From NCBI RefSeq assembly GCF_003369915.1, contig NC_046674.1:13578001-13642000 (forward strand): a DNA stretch of 64,000 nt, read 5' to 3'. The notes beneath the pieces are model-generated. The model had not been told where the DNA came from. It saw only the letters and a program-made list of their open reading frames with translations, and did not search any database. Of the stretch, positions 1 to 12,410 are shown in pieces. The translations under genes and the position numbers were made by a program. This DNA is from Drosophila miranda. Taxonomy: Eukaryota; Arthropoda; Insecta; Diptera; Drosophilidae. Position 1 is the first letter of the stretch. Each line of letters opens with the position of its first letter.

Positions 1-253
1 TGGTCACCCTAATGTACTAGCCAGACGTCTAGTTGCCCCGCCAAGGAAAAGAAGACTCAAAAGGTGTCATCCACGGGATCTCCCTACTAGATCCCTCCTA
101 AAAAAAAGGACCAAATACAACAACTGGAGATTTGCAAAAGTGACAGCTTCCTAAACAATAAAAAAAAAAAACTAACTTCTCAACTGCCATTCCCTTCACA
201 TACAATCCCCAATAAAAATAATAGCAAATTCCCACACAAAAACTCAAATAATA

Positions 254-2324
254 ATGATTCAATACAATATCAACCGCATAGTCGGTGTTTGTGCCACCGT
301 CTTGCTGCTGATCTTCATATTTCTCAACCAAACGCCCGACACGCCACAAATAATCGAATCGGAGACGACGTATGAGCCACCGACAAACTTCTTCAGATCA
401 CCTAAAACAAGCAGCGCATCGAAACCACCAAACCAACCGAAAAAACCACAAAGTCGGGCCGAAAAGTTCTTCGTATTTAGTCCAAAGTGCAAGATACCCT
501 ATGTCGATCCATTCAATACCGAACTAGTGCACGTGATGTCCAAAGTTCCACTCAAGGTCTGTTCAGTGGATCAGGACCTCTTCAGCGTTCTCTATGACCG
601 CAAAGAGAGGCACTACACACTGCGCGTGAACCAAGATTTCGTGAAGACGAAATATGCAGACAGTAGCGATTTGCATTGTGTCTATCGGGAGGTAATTCCT
701 GGAAGTAACGATTCATTTGCCATGTGAGTAGTGCCCCAGCATTCCACTGCTGCCACTTTACCCAGACGATCTCTTTCCCAGGACCAACAGTCCTGAAGTC
801 TTCGAAGAATACTTCGATGTGCCACGTCACTTTCTTGGCGTGGTGGTTCAGTGCAATGAAATGAAGAACCTCTCGCGGGTGGTGCAGGTGGATGCGTTCT
901 CCTTCGCACAGTACCCGGAGGACCGCAACGAGACGAGCGATGACTGGCGCGGCGCCCACTATCCCAGTGTCTTCCTCTTTGGCATCGACAGCATGTCCCG
1001 GATGAACTACCGTCGGACCATGCCTCTCACCTCGAAGTTCACCAGTCAGCAGGGCTGGTATGAGATGGAGGGGTACAACAAAGTGGGAGACAACACCCTG
1101 CAAAATCTACTGGCCGTCCTGACGGGTCGCAGCTCAAAAGAGTGGGCAAAGAACTGTAACTTAAACAATCCGAACTGCTTTGTGTATTTGTGGGATTACT
1201 TTCGCAATGCCGGCTACCTGACTGCATATGTGGAGGACCTTCCGTCGGAATCGACATTCAACTATTTGAAGTCGGGCTTTACACGGAAGCCGGTCGACTT
1301 CTATCTTCGTCCATTCCTGCTGATCCTCGAAAATGTGGTCAAAACGTTCGACTGGCTTGGCCAGAAATACTGTCTTGGGCGGAGGACAAGTCTTGATTAC
1401 GTCTTTGATTATGTCAAGCAGCTGATCCAGCGCTTTGTGAGGGAATCACCGAAGCCCTTGTTTGGTCTCTTTTGGACGAGGAGTTTCACCCACGACCACC
1501 CCAGAGGGGCCCACACTCTGGATGGGATCTTCGTCAAATACTTTGAACAGTTCGAGGAGTACGGATTATTCGACGAGGCCATTGTGGTACTGTTCAGTGA
1601 CCACGGGTCAAGGTCTGGGAAGTTGGCGGAACACCTTTCAGGCTTTCTGGAGGAGCGCCTGCCCATGCTGCATATTTATCTGCCGTCCTGGTATCGTCGT
1701 CGCTATCCAGAAGTGGCACGCGCTCTTCAGCTCAACAAGAATCGTCTTACCTCCGGCTATGATCTCCATGTGAGCATCAGATCCATTTTGGAGCAGATTC
1801 GTCCACAGCTTAAATACCCGAACTATGCTTGTAAAGATTGCCGATCAATCTTTGAAGAGCTTCCCAGCAACAGAGATTGCAACGATGCCAACATTCCATA
1901 TCAATGGTGCGCATGCGAGACCTTTGTGCCAGTGTCCATCTCTGACTTCAACAAGAAACTGGCCGAAACGATTATTCATCGAATGAACGATCATTTGGCT
2001 CAGCTGAAACTGGATACCGACTGCCAACGAATGTACCTCCGTAAACTGCTGAGCGCCAAGCGCCAGCGCCGCTCTGATGGCGTAAGAATGGGTATATATC
2101 AATTGGAGTTCATTACCTCACCGAATGGCGGGAAATTTCGATCTATTGTCCAAATCGACAAAAGCGCGAAGTATGTAGATATTGAATTGGAGGGGATCAC
2201 TCGATTGAACTACCGCAATGAATCCTATTGCGTGGAAGACGCTCTGGCCAAGAAAATGTGTGCTTGCCGCGATAAGAAACTGATCGGTTCCTTATTCGAC
2301 AACAAAATTACGGCAGGAGAATGA
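254..2324 (+). CDS. DUF229 family sulfatase-like membrane protein, copy 1
   Basis: Two exons, 254-723 and 782-2324, joined over a 58-bp GT-AG intron, give a 670-residue protein. The N-terminus has a short cytoplasmic tail and one hydrophobic segment (residues about 6-25), so it is probably a type II membrane protein with its domain in the secretory lumen or outside the cell. A proline/serine-rich stalk follows. The DUF229 domain belongs to the alkaline phosphatase/sulfatase superfamily: GIDSMSR near residue 225 sits where these enzymes hold the nucleophile, and SDHGSR further on is the metal-binding motif. Substrate is unknown. The start is the first ATG ahead of the hydrophobic segment. Compared with copy 2 (3641-5855) it ends about 30 residues earlier, after a diverged tail. 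A polyadenylation signal AATAAA lies near 2432. DUF229 membership is secure; catalytic activity is inferred. Confidence 0.85.
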
Positions 2325-3640
2325 ATATGATAAGTCGAATGACTATTTATCAATGTTTTCAGCGACAGGCTTCATCGTTGTGGATAAATATCTTTACCAT
2401 TTTTGAGCATTTCAGTTTCCAAAAGGGAAAGAATAAACCACAGTAAAAATTCCGAAAGTAAAACATTAATAAACCAGCGGGAACATTGTGAGTCGCACAT
2501 AGTCGTCTGCGACTGTACATTTATACTCAGTCAGCTCGGCGTCACTCCGCTAGAGCGCGCACACTGCACGATGAAGAGTGTGTGAAAGAGAGAGAATGAG
2601 TAACACAGCAATTTCATTTGTTCCTCCACGATATAATAATGATCCGATCTGATCCAGATTCAGGAACCTGCTAGATATGGTCCTTCTCTACGACTCTGCT
2701 TTTTTGGTTGTCGCAAAAGTGAGGATGCCACAGGAGGGCGGCGGGTATCAATAGAGTAGCCTCAAGGTGTCCTTACACTCAAGAGTTGTCCCCAGGCATG
2801 GCACCGTCGGTTTAACTCGTTAGGGAGCACTTTACAACTGCTACTGCGACTCCTGTCTCCTCCTTTCGGTCCTCTAGTCCCTTTTCCGCTTTTTTTCCTA
2901 GTGCTTCATCCTCCTAATGCTAGTCGATCGACACTGCCGTCGGTGAATGAAGTAATAAGGTGACGTCGTCACCACAGCTGCTCTCTTTCGAGGACCATCC
3001 GTTTGTCAGTATGCATGCGAACGTGCAGAGAGTTCCCTCAGCGCACGATGTCACGTTATTTCTAAATTAACCTTAGGCCAGCCCAGTTGTTTCCATCCTC
3101 TCCCGGGAGCGATATCTCCTTCTCTCTTCTGTTTCATTGTAGGTCCGTGCTGTCCTCGTCGCGACTACAATCGCTGGCACCGACGTCGCTGAGTGCAGAA
3201 AGCCAGAGAGTCCCTTGTGATCCCTCATACTGGAATATTCTGTATATTCTGGAGCCGAAGGCACACTATTTCCTGAAGGCCCCAGGTCTAGGGTACTTCC
3301 CAGACACTACTACTCGAATGTCATCCACTTGGCGGCCTAGAGTAGCATGCGTTCGACTATCTGAAGCCCGCGGAATACTCTTTCCAACAATTTCTGAGGG
3401 CACTGAAGGTAGAGACAGCGGTTACCCGCTTGCCAGGGCCGGTATGGGGCATGCAGCGATATGTGAAGGAGCAATCCACTTGGGGTATGTACTGGAGTAA
3501 TCACGACAAACCCCATTCATGATCAAAATCAACTTTAACTCTTAAACATCTCTCAGAAAAAAAGTGTGCTTCGACTAATCCTGCAAATACTTAAATAAAT
3601 ATAAAAAATTCAAACACAAACTCGAGCACAACCTCCAATC
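2325..3640. other. Spacer between the DUF229 copies
   Basis: About 1.3 kb without a convincing gene. It contains one copy of a dispersed repeat (2476-2657) described separately. An open frame at 3087-3500 has no recognisable domain and no typical start context. The last 100 bases before 3641 are AT-rich and probably hold the promoter and leader of the second DUF229 gene. Confidence 0.6.
2476..2657 (+). repeat. Dispersed repeat, copy 1 of 3
   Basis: Shares ordered blocks with 33496-33704 (same strand) and with 63101-63275 (opposite strand): a left block AGCGGGAAC.TTGTGAG, a core GCACACTGCACGA followed by AAGAGTG and a GAGA-rich run, and a right block ending ATCCGATCT. The left block is shared with copy 2 only. 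The copies differ by many substitutions and by the length of the GAGA run, so they are old or fast-evolving. The class is not clear. It could be a solo LTR, a MITE or a promoter-type repeat; no coding part is attached. Confidence 0.65.
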
Positions 3641-5855
3641 ATGATCCGACGCAATATAAATCGATTAGTCATGGTTTGTGCCATCGTCCTGATGCTGATC
3701 TTCATGTTTCGCAATTACAATGGCGAGCCTCAGTCCGCCTCGGACACGCCACAAATAATCGAATCGGAGACGACATATGTGCCACCAACAACCCTCTCCA
3801 GTCCACCGAAAACAAGCAGCGCATCGAAGCCACCAAGCCAACCGAAAAACCCACAAAGTGGGGCCGAAAAGTTCTTCGTATTTAGTCCAAGGTGCAAGAT
3901 ACCCTATGTCGATCCATTCAATACCGAACTAGAGGACGTGATGTCCGAAGTTCCACTCAAGGTCTGTTCAATGGATCAGGACCTTTTCAGCGTTCTCTAT
4001 GACCGCAAAGAGAGGCACTACACACTGCGCGTGAACCAAGATTTCGTGAAGACGAAATATGCAGACAGTAGCGATTTGCATTGTGTCTATCGGGAGGTAA
4101 TTCCTGGAAGTAACGATTCATTTGCCATGTGAGTAGTGCCCCAGCATTCCACTGCTGCCACTTTACCCAGACGATCTCATTCCCAGGACCAACAGTCCTG
4201 AAGTCTTCGAAGAATACTTCGATGTGCCACGTCACTTTCTTGGCGTGGTGGTTCAGTGCAATGAAATGAAGAACCTCTCGCGGGTGGTGCAGGTGGATGC
4301 GTTCTCCTTCGCACAGTACCCGGAGGACCGCAACGAGACGAGCGATGACTGGCGCGGCGCCCACTATCCCAGTGTCTTCCTCTTTGGCATCGACAGCATG
4401 TCCCGGATGAACTACCGTCGGACCATGCCTCTCACCTCGAAGTTCACCAGTCAGCAGGGCTGGTATGAGATGGAGGGGTACAACAAAGTGGGAGACAACA
4501 CCCTGCCCAATCTACTGGCCGTCCTGACGGGTCGCAGCACAAAAGAGTGGTCAAGGAACTGTAACTTAAAGCATCCTGGCTGCTTTGACTTCGTCACGTA
4601 CTTGTGGGACCACTTTCACAATGCCGGCTACCTGACTGCCTATGCGGAAGACCTTCCCGCCATATCGACATTCAACTATTTGAAGTCGGGCTTTATGCGG
4701 AAGCCGGTCGACTTCTACCTTCGTCCATTCCTGCTGATCCTCGACCATGTGCTCAAAACCGTCGACTGGCTTGGCCAGAATTACTGTGTGGGGCGGAGGA
4801 CAAGCTTCAGCTACGTCTTTGATTATGCCAAGCAGCTGATCCAGCGCTTTGTGAAGGAAACGTCGAAGCCCCTGTTCGGTCTCTTCTGGACGAGCAGCTG
4901 CACCCATGACCATCCCAGAGGGGGCGAACTTCTGGATGGGATCTTCGTCCAATACTTGGAACAGTTCAAGGAGTACGGATTATTCGACAAGGCCATTGTG
5001 GTACTTTTCAGTGACCACGGGTCCAGGTATGGGGAGTTGGCGGAAGTCTCTTCAGGCTTTCTGGAGGAGCGCCTGCCCATGCTGCATATTTATCTGCCGC
5101 CCTACTACCGTCGTCGCTATCCAGAGGTGGCACGCGCTCTTCAGCTCAACAAGAATCGTCTTACCTCCGGCTATGATCTCCATATGGGCATCAGATCCAT
5201 TTTGAAGCCGATTCGTCCTGGTCTTGAATTTGTATCGACCATGGAGTGCTATGGTTGCCAATCAATCTTTGAAACGGTTCCCCTCGACAGGGGCTGTGAC
5301 GAAGCCAACATCCCCTACCACTGGTGCGCGTGCGATACCTTTGTCCCAGTGTCCAGCTCTGGTTTCACCAAGAAGTTGGCCGGCATGATCGTCTATCGAA
5401 TGAACAAGTATTTGGCTCAGCTGAATCTGGATACCGACTGTCAGCGACTGTACCTTCGCAAGCTAGTGAGCTCCAAGCGCCAGCTGCACTTTGATGGCGT
5501 TGGAGTCGAGGTCAGTCCCTCCGACGGCATGGAGACATTTCAGTTGCAGTTCATCACCTCGCCGAATGGCGGCAAATTTCGGTCTGTTATCAACAGTGAT
5601 CCCACCGGGACGTACGTGGATATTGAACTGGAGGGGATCAGTCGCTTGAACTCCTACCGCAATGAGTCCCAATGTGTGGAAGACGTGCTGGCCAAGAAAA
5701 TATGTGTGTGCCGCAAAAAGACAAGCCACGGTTCCTTAATCGTTGATGAAAATTCCAAAGTACGGAAAGTGAAGTACTCATGGATAGCGGATCAAGAGGA
5801 CGAATATGATGATTCGAATGATGATGTTGTCGGTAAAATTCGAGTATATCATTAA
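3641..5855 (+). CDS. DUF229 family sulfatase-like membrane protein, copy 2
   Basis: Exons 3641-4128 and 4187-5855 with a 58-bp intron at the same position and phase as copy 1 give 718 residues. The architecture matches copy 1: one N-terminal transmembrane segment (residues about 6-24), a serine/threonine/proline-rich stalk, then the DUF229 domain with GIDSMSR at about 230-236, HDHPRG near 404 and LFSDHGSR at about 436-443. These are the expected nucleophile region and metal ligands of the alkaline phosphatase fold. The C-terminal tail is longer than in copy 1 and acidic. The stretch 3978-4505, intron included, is nearly identical to 574-1101 of copy 1, while the flanks differ at many sites. 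A polyadenylation signal AATAAA lies near 6008. Substrate unknown. Confidence 0.88.
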
Positions 5856-6678
5856 AAATCTCTACAATTTGCGGTATTTCAGTTACCAAATACATTTAAA
5901 CCGAATGAAACACTTGCACACACGGTAGGCAAGGGTAACCAGGCGGATTGGATGGATATATAACAGAAAAGGCGAAAGAAGAAGTGACTTCCAAAAGTAA
6001 TTTCTCAATAAAATCCAAGAAGACTAATTCCAAAGTCCATGCATAACTCAAAAACTAATGAAAGAACCCATTAAAATATGCACAATACAAACAAATAAAT
6101 AAAAAAGAAGCAAACTTCCCATATGACTTTCCACTTTACGCCCCATACACAACTTTCTACCAGGGAGATCCCAGATTGGGTTGTAACAGGTACAATCTAT
6201 GGTTATCTGGAGTTTCAATTACATTCTGACCCCAGCCCTGTCAGGGCCAACTATCCTTCGGAACAAGGAAAACTTAAACGAACAACAGCTCCGTATTAAG
6301 CAAACAATTTGCTTCTCTTGGCCTTTTGCCCTTTGTTTTTCGACCAAGCTACGGCAGCATTTTATATGCACCAGTATACCCTAACCCACGCCAAGACTAT
6401 GACGAAGGGCGAGTAGGGATGAGTCTTGGATCTCAGCTGTTTAGCTTTACAGTCGGGGATGGACAGTATATGGTCTTGGGACCGTCTTCGGCTCGACAAA
6501 GATTGTGTTTATTGTTGTTGGACTCTGGGACCGACTGGGTTTATCTTAATCAAGGTGGCGCTCCGTTTTCCTTCCATCAGTGTTTCAGTATTTCGTTTGA
6601 TCATTCCTTTAGCTGGAGTCGAACAGCAAACAACATTACTAGTTGACATAGACATAGCATAGCAGAACCCCAAATAAA
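5856..6678. other. Intergenic, DUF229 copy 2 to zinc-finger gene
   Basis: AT-rich 3' flank of the DUF229 gene with a likely polyadenylation signal, then unremarkable sequence leading to the zinc-finger gene. I see no domain in the short open frames at 6199-6662. Confidence 0.5.
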
Positions 6679-7615
6679 ATGGAAATTTTCGGTCAGAAAG
6701 TAAGAAAACTAGCAAGAAAAATGAAACGTGACTCGCAACAGTCGCGGCTGCACATTCACGAACACGAGCGCACATACAGCAGCAGCAACACCAGCCGCAC
6801 CATGGCGGGACTCGAGGACGACTCGGAGATCCTCCTGCGCCCGGAGGGCGTCGAGGCGGACGTGGAGAACGCCCGCAAGGCCGTCGAGCGCAAGCTGATT
6901 TACCTGTCGGAGTCGAACCGCGTGGCAGCACCATCGCGGGCGGTTCGTCGCCAGGCACTGGAGGGCCGCAGCGGCAGCGGCGGCAAAGGACGCGGCGACG
7001 GGAAGCACACCAAGAAGCATCTGTCGCAGGAGGCGGCAGGCAGTGGCGGCGGCGACAAGATCCGTAGCCGCGGCAGTCACAACGGTAAGTGGCCCAATAG
7101 GAACTGTGGCACTGTGTTTATGTTCCCCCTCGCCCGAAGCAGTCCTCGATTCGGCCCGGCGCAACGGGCTGTCCATCAGCGATGATCAGGAGGACAGCGA
7201 GATGGAGTCACTGTCCCGCCGCTTGCAGGATGTGGTGCTGGAGGCCGAGCAGGCGGAGCGCCGCATGAGCGGCGTCTATGGGCGCCAGCAGATGAGCCCG
7301 AAGGCCAGTGGTGGCTTCACGTGCGGCGTGTGCGGGGCGAAATTCCAGATCAAGTCGCTGCTCGGCGCCCACCGTCGCACCCACGACGAGGACTTTTCCG
7401 TGCGCTTCCGCTCCCACCGTCCCCGTGGCAGCAACACGACCCTGACCGGCGGCCACCTGTGCAAGTACTGCGACCGCAAGTTCGACCTCGAGCGCACGCT
7501 GCACATCCACCAGCTGTGCCACTGCAAGAAGATATCGCCCCAGCTGCGCCGCAAGCTGCCCTACACGGAGCTGTTGCACGAGAAGAAGGCGCCGCTGCAC
7601 GATCAGCGGCTGTAG
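6679..7615 (+). CDS. Two-finger C2H2 zinc-finger protein
   Basis: Exons 6679-7084 and 7143-7615 are joined over a 58-bp GTAAGT...AG intron and give 292 residues. The N-terminal half is charged and low in complexity (acidic stretch, then Gly/Lys/Arg-rich), with no domain that I recognise. The C-terminal half has two C2H2 fingers: FTCGVCGAKF with LGAHRRTH, and LCKYCDRKF with HIHQLCH, each C-x2-C-x12-H-x3-H, separated by about 27 residues. It probably acts in the nucleus on DNA or RNA, but two fingers alone do not define a target. An in-frame ATG at 6802 (cgcaccATGG) has a better start context, and GC-rich third positions begin about there, so it may be the true start. I do not recognise the orthologue. 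Confidence 0.85.
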
Positions 7616-8545
7616 ATCGATCGCCTCCCTATGAGGGTGTGCCATGCTTCGGCTTGCTCCTGGCCGGCATTCTTTTGGTTTTTCCTTGTTTTGAAATTTA
7701 ACCACACGGCAGAACCCTACAGCAGACGCAAATCTCACTTTGAATATTTCATGAGTGAAGTTTCCATTTCATTGTTTCCATAAAATTGCCCCTCTCTCTC
7801 TGTCTCTCTCTCTCTCTCTCTCTGTGAAAGGAAGAGGCATCTTGAAATTGTTTTCGCTGCTGTTTTTGTTATCCTTAAAGAACGCTTTTCCAATGCAATT
7901 TGCAGCACTTTAAACTTGTCCTCTGGACCATCCATCGCCTCCGTTGCCCCCGACGCCCCCGTCGTCTCCTTCGCTCCTTTGTGCTACTTTTATTGTGTGT
8001 TTTGCCAGTGCAAACACGTACGTACGCCGGGGAAGAGAGCTCTCGAACGCAGTGCAGTCGGCGAGACACATGGCTGGCGAAAGTTTTCCATCTCCCCCTC
8101 CCGTCCCGTCCCCTTCCGACCCGTCGGCGTGCTTTATGTTTCTTCTTCTGGTTGTTTTCCCTTTATTATATGATTGCCATAAGTTTTTCTGTAGCATGGC
8201 GCTCCCATTGCTTTGTGACGATTTGTAAACACAATGGTTTGGAATTTAATGATGATTTGTTGGGTTCTCGAATTTAAGGAATTAATAAGATATAAGATAT
8301 AAGAGAGAGTGGTCCTCTCTCTCTTTCTCGCTCTCTCTCTCTCTGTCCCTTTATGAGTACCATTGAAGTTCTTCTGAATTTTTTTTGGGAATCGGCAGCA
8401 CTTCCATCTGGTCCCAAAAATTGCAATCAAACTCCCCACACACCCACCACACCCACTGAGGAAGCACTCTTGGACACACACATTTAGAGCTGGAAAACGC
8501 ATTTCCTATAGACACATCCTTCCCATTAAGTGGAGTCCCTGTGAG

Positions 8546-8570
8546 TCGAGTCGAGTCGAGTCGAGTCGAG
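8546..8570. repeat. TCGAG pentanucleotide microsatellite
   Basis: Five consecutive TCGAG units; an ordinary microsatellite. Confidence 0.9.
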
Positions 8571-11500
8571 GCGCCTTCGTTAGCTTTGACCGCAACAGGC
8601 AACAAATCAACTTAATTGTGTGTGTGGAAACGTCAGAGGCCAAACCATGCGACACTTCCTCAGAAAGGAGAGGAAAGGCGAGTTTTTGGCCCAAAAATTT
8701 GCATAGAACCAGAAGGATGCAAAATTGCTGATGTCGATGTCGAGGAGGTGCAGACTGTAGCTGCAGCTGTATCTGTAGCTATTTTCCATCATTTAAAGGC
8801 AAACTCAAATGGCAATATGTCTGATGCTGATGCTGATGCTGATGCTGCTGCTGCTCCTTCCTGTACAAATAAACATCCGCTCCATGGGCATTTAATTAGT
8901 GTCACTTCTCCTTGGGGCTTCTTCAGCTTCGGCTTCAGCTTCAGCTTCCGATTGCCTTAGTTGCTGGGGGTGACTAACAGAAAAAGAGTGCTGAGGGAGG
9001 GGTGGGCAGGGGTGGGCAGGGTGGAAAATATTTCCAGCAACAAGTAAATTTAATTACACACACACGAAAGTTGGTTTTTTCCCCTCTCTCTCTCTCTCTC
9101 TCTCTATCGCTCTCTCTTTCTCTCTCCGTTGCCAAACAGAGAACAGAACTCTGAAACTCTGGGAACTTCTCCCTAACTCGGGAGTCAACTTTTTACATTT
9201 CTTTGGCGCTTCTAAAAATTTTATTTGCCAATTTGCTCAGCTCTTGATGGTACTACACTTCTGGTGCCATCTTCACCGATATCCCTCCTTTTATTTGCTA
9301 CCCCTCCCCCCACAGTTGGCATATGAGAGTCATCCACGAGTACCAGTAACAGAACCAGAGCCAGTACCAGCACTCGCATGACCCTGGGCAAATTTAATTT
9401 GAATGAAGCACCAGAACGAGTACCAGAAGCAAAAGCAGCAGCAGCAGTAGGAACAGCAGGAACAGGAACACCAGTGGCTCACATTACGCATACGCAATGT
9501 TGTATGGCCCTAGGTGGAAGGGCGCGAGAGGAGAATCAAGTTGAGTCGGGTCGGGTCGAGTCAATTGCTGCCTCCGTCCTTATAGCAGCTGCTGGCAGCT
9601 GTTGCCGCCCAGAAACACACAAACCAACTGCCATTTCTGGCCAAACACGAGGCCAAATAATAATACTCGTAACAATATTATGCTTTGTCTGAGTCGCGCC
9701 TCCTGAAATTTTAATGACAAAATGTCACATTAACAGTCCAAATGGATTTCCATATACGAGACAGCTCTGCGAGAGCGTACACTGAGAGCACAAGCATAAG
9801 GAAATTTATAATAATTATGGAGGTGACTTTTGACTTTCTCTCAATGTATTTCCAGTTATCAATCTGTTGCTGTTGCTCTTGCTGTTGCTGTTACTGTTGT
9901 TGCCATTGTTCAACTGCTGTCTGGTGGCTGGTGGCTGGTGGCTGGTGGCTGCTCCTCCACCGTGTCGTCTCCATCGCCATGTCATGTGGCATCGTCTCCA
10001 ACGTCTCTGCTCCACTGTTCATTTACCTCAGTCCATCAGCCACAGCTTATTTCGCGCTCGAGTGCTCGACTCGGCTTCGCCCCTGACGACTGACTGGCTC
10101 AGTGAGTGGGTGAGCGACTGACTTTCACTCATACATACAACCTCCGCCATTCGCCATCCGCCAACCGGCATCTCTACCTTGTTGCCATTCACCTGCCACC
10201 TGCCAACTGCCACCTTCCTTCGCCATCATCGCATCCACATACTCATATGAGCAATCAAATTGGCGTTGCACGTAGAAAGTTAAATCTGTAACATAAATGC
10301 GGCTAATGGAGGAACTTCGGGGAGGCGCTGAACACAGGGTGGTACGAGGGGGCGGGTTGTCTGTGCAGCATTTGATTTCATTTTGATTGATATTGTTTGT
10401 TAGCTGATATTTTAGTTGATTATATGCAGACCACACTCGTGTCTTCGAAACGTGCTAACAAACAGAACAATGCCTGTTTTGTGATGCCTTACAGAAGAAT
10501 TTAATTAGGGTTCTTTTTAATTAAAGGGATGGAATTGGCCTGGAAGCATGAAAGCCAAACCGAAATGTATCAGTATTCCATGCATACAAAGCTCTTTTCT
10601 AGCTCCAGCCTGCTCTGCCTCATTGCATTTCATCTGTAGTTTATTCAATGCAATTGCATTTAATTTAATTTAGATTCTTCTGCAACCAATGCTATCTATG
10701 GTTAACCTTTTCCATCTGAGCCGCACCTGCTGAAAAGAAAATTCCCGTCGCTTCTCGCGACGATGCTTCTTTTGCTGCTGATGCTCGGCCCTGAGCTCAT
10801 TATCCCTAGGTGACTCTGTCAAAGGGGAATCCCACCACGAACCGGAGCCGTGGCGGTGGCCGCCCCCATTAGCAATCGTTATCTTCAGAGATGGCCAGGG
10901 CGAGCATTCCCATTAACTGCATTTCAGGGAAATGTCAACTGAATTTTTCCCATCCACGTTTTCCACTTGGCTCGCCGTTGATACGTATTTGTCCCTCTCT
11001 ATCAGCCTCTCTCCACTTACGAGTAAACGAACACACATCCGTGTGTGTGTGCGTTTGTGTGTGTGAGTGAGGGCTCCTTTTCGGCTGAAAGGATTATCCG
11101 GACTCGTTGCTGATGTCCTGCTCGGATTCTCGCATAAGTTGTGCAAATATATACACGTGAAATGACTTACAACTGATTTAATATGATAATTGGAATGTGA
11201 GTCAAAAGATAAAGAGAACAAACCCCTCCGTAAACCCTTCCACAACCCCCCACCCCCCACCACCCAACCAACTACCCACCCCCCATAGAGATGTCGCTTT
11301 AAGTGCCACACCACCCACCCGCTTGAATTCTTTGACTTGTGGCAAGTCCTCAAGAGTACCCTGAATGGATCTCTCTCGGCTGCCAGCATTTAGCATTCAT
11401 GCAGGAAAACTTGAAAGGATCCACGCCATGCCATGCCATACCATGCCATACCATTTCCCCACGCCTTCGCGTGGCATCTCATGTATGCTTTTTTTTTCCA

Positions 11501-12340
11501 ATTCTCAACTGCCTCAATTAGGCGGCCACCCACTCTCCCCACCCTCTCTCAACCCCATCTCTCACTTAACTTAACCAACCAACAAACTCGCGTCTAGGCA
11601 AAAAGTCAGAGAACGAAGAAAAAACTTGATATTATGTATATAAAATGCTTGTTATAAAATTTAATGAAACCGCACATGAAACGAGCAGCGGATACCATTT
11701 TTTAGGTGCAGGGTATTATCATTAGGGCATATCTGCTATGGGAAGGCATTGCCACACTTGAACAGGGCTACGATCTCTACTAATCGATCTGTCTGGCATG
11801 CCATAGGGCCCTTAGATCAGAAACCTATATTCTCGAAGGAAATTGTCACTTAAGCACCACTTGAGATGGGCCTTTGGGCCGATAAGAGACAAAAAGGGAT
11901 GGTTTATAAGGAGGTTCTCACAGAACTCCATAGCTGAATACCTAATTGGCTGTAATATATGATCGCCCTAAACCCGATGATAATAGAGGATCTGCCACTC
12001 CATCTGATCAGCAGATGATTGCCTTTAGAAGGCGCCCACTTTCTGTGGGGGCTTTTCAGAGCCATTTTGTGTAGAGTATTCCCCGCGTCCCTCCCAGTCG
12101 GTATGAAAACTCCTTGAAAATTTGCACTTTTGCGCTGACGTTCCATTTTCACCCCACACACATATTTTCGGCAAGGCAGCGCAAGGCAGCGCAAGGCAGC
12201 GGCGCAACCGTCTTAATGGTTTATGAATTTGCTTATCACGTATTTTTCTGGCAGGCCCATATACGCGGTCGCTTTTCGCCAAATTAAATGGGTCGTACGT
12301 GTTTGCATAAAAGAGCAGAAATTTTCTTGAGTGAGTGGGT

Positions 12341-12410
12341 ACAAAACCCCAAACCCAAACCCCAAACCCCAACCCCAAACCCCAACCCACAGCCAAAGCC
12401 AAAGCCAAGC
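12341..12410. repeat. CCCAAA/CCCCAAA microsatellite
   Basis: Alternating AAACCC and AAACCCC units that grade into AGCCAA units. It resembles a telomere-type motif but is a short internal microsatellite. Confidence 0.85.

Noticed and set aside
582-1103. Long antisense frame opposite the DUF229 gene, repeated at 3987-4364
   Set aside because: It mirrors codon structure of a clear coding region and is present in both copies only because the sense sequence is nearly identical. No domain.
3087-3500. Open frame of 137 codons between the DUF229 genes
   Set aside because: No recognisable domain, no good ATG context and no splice partners; it lies in a stretch with repeat material.
12341-12410. Telomere-like CCCCAAA repeats
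   Set aside because: Drosophila telomeres do not use such repeats and the run is short and imperfect, so it is an internal microsatellite.
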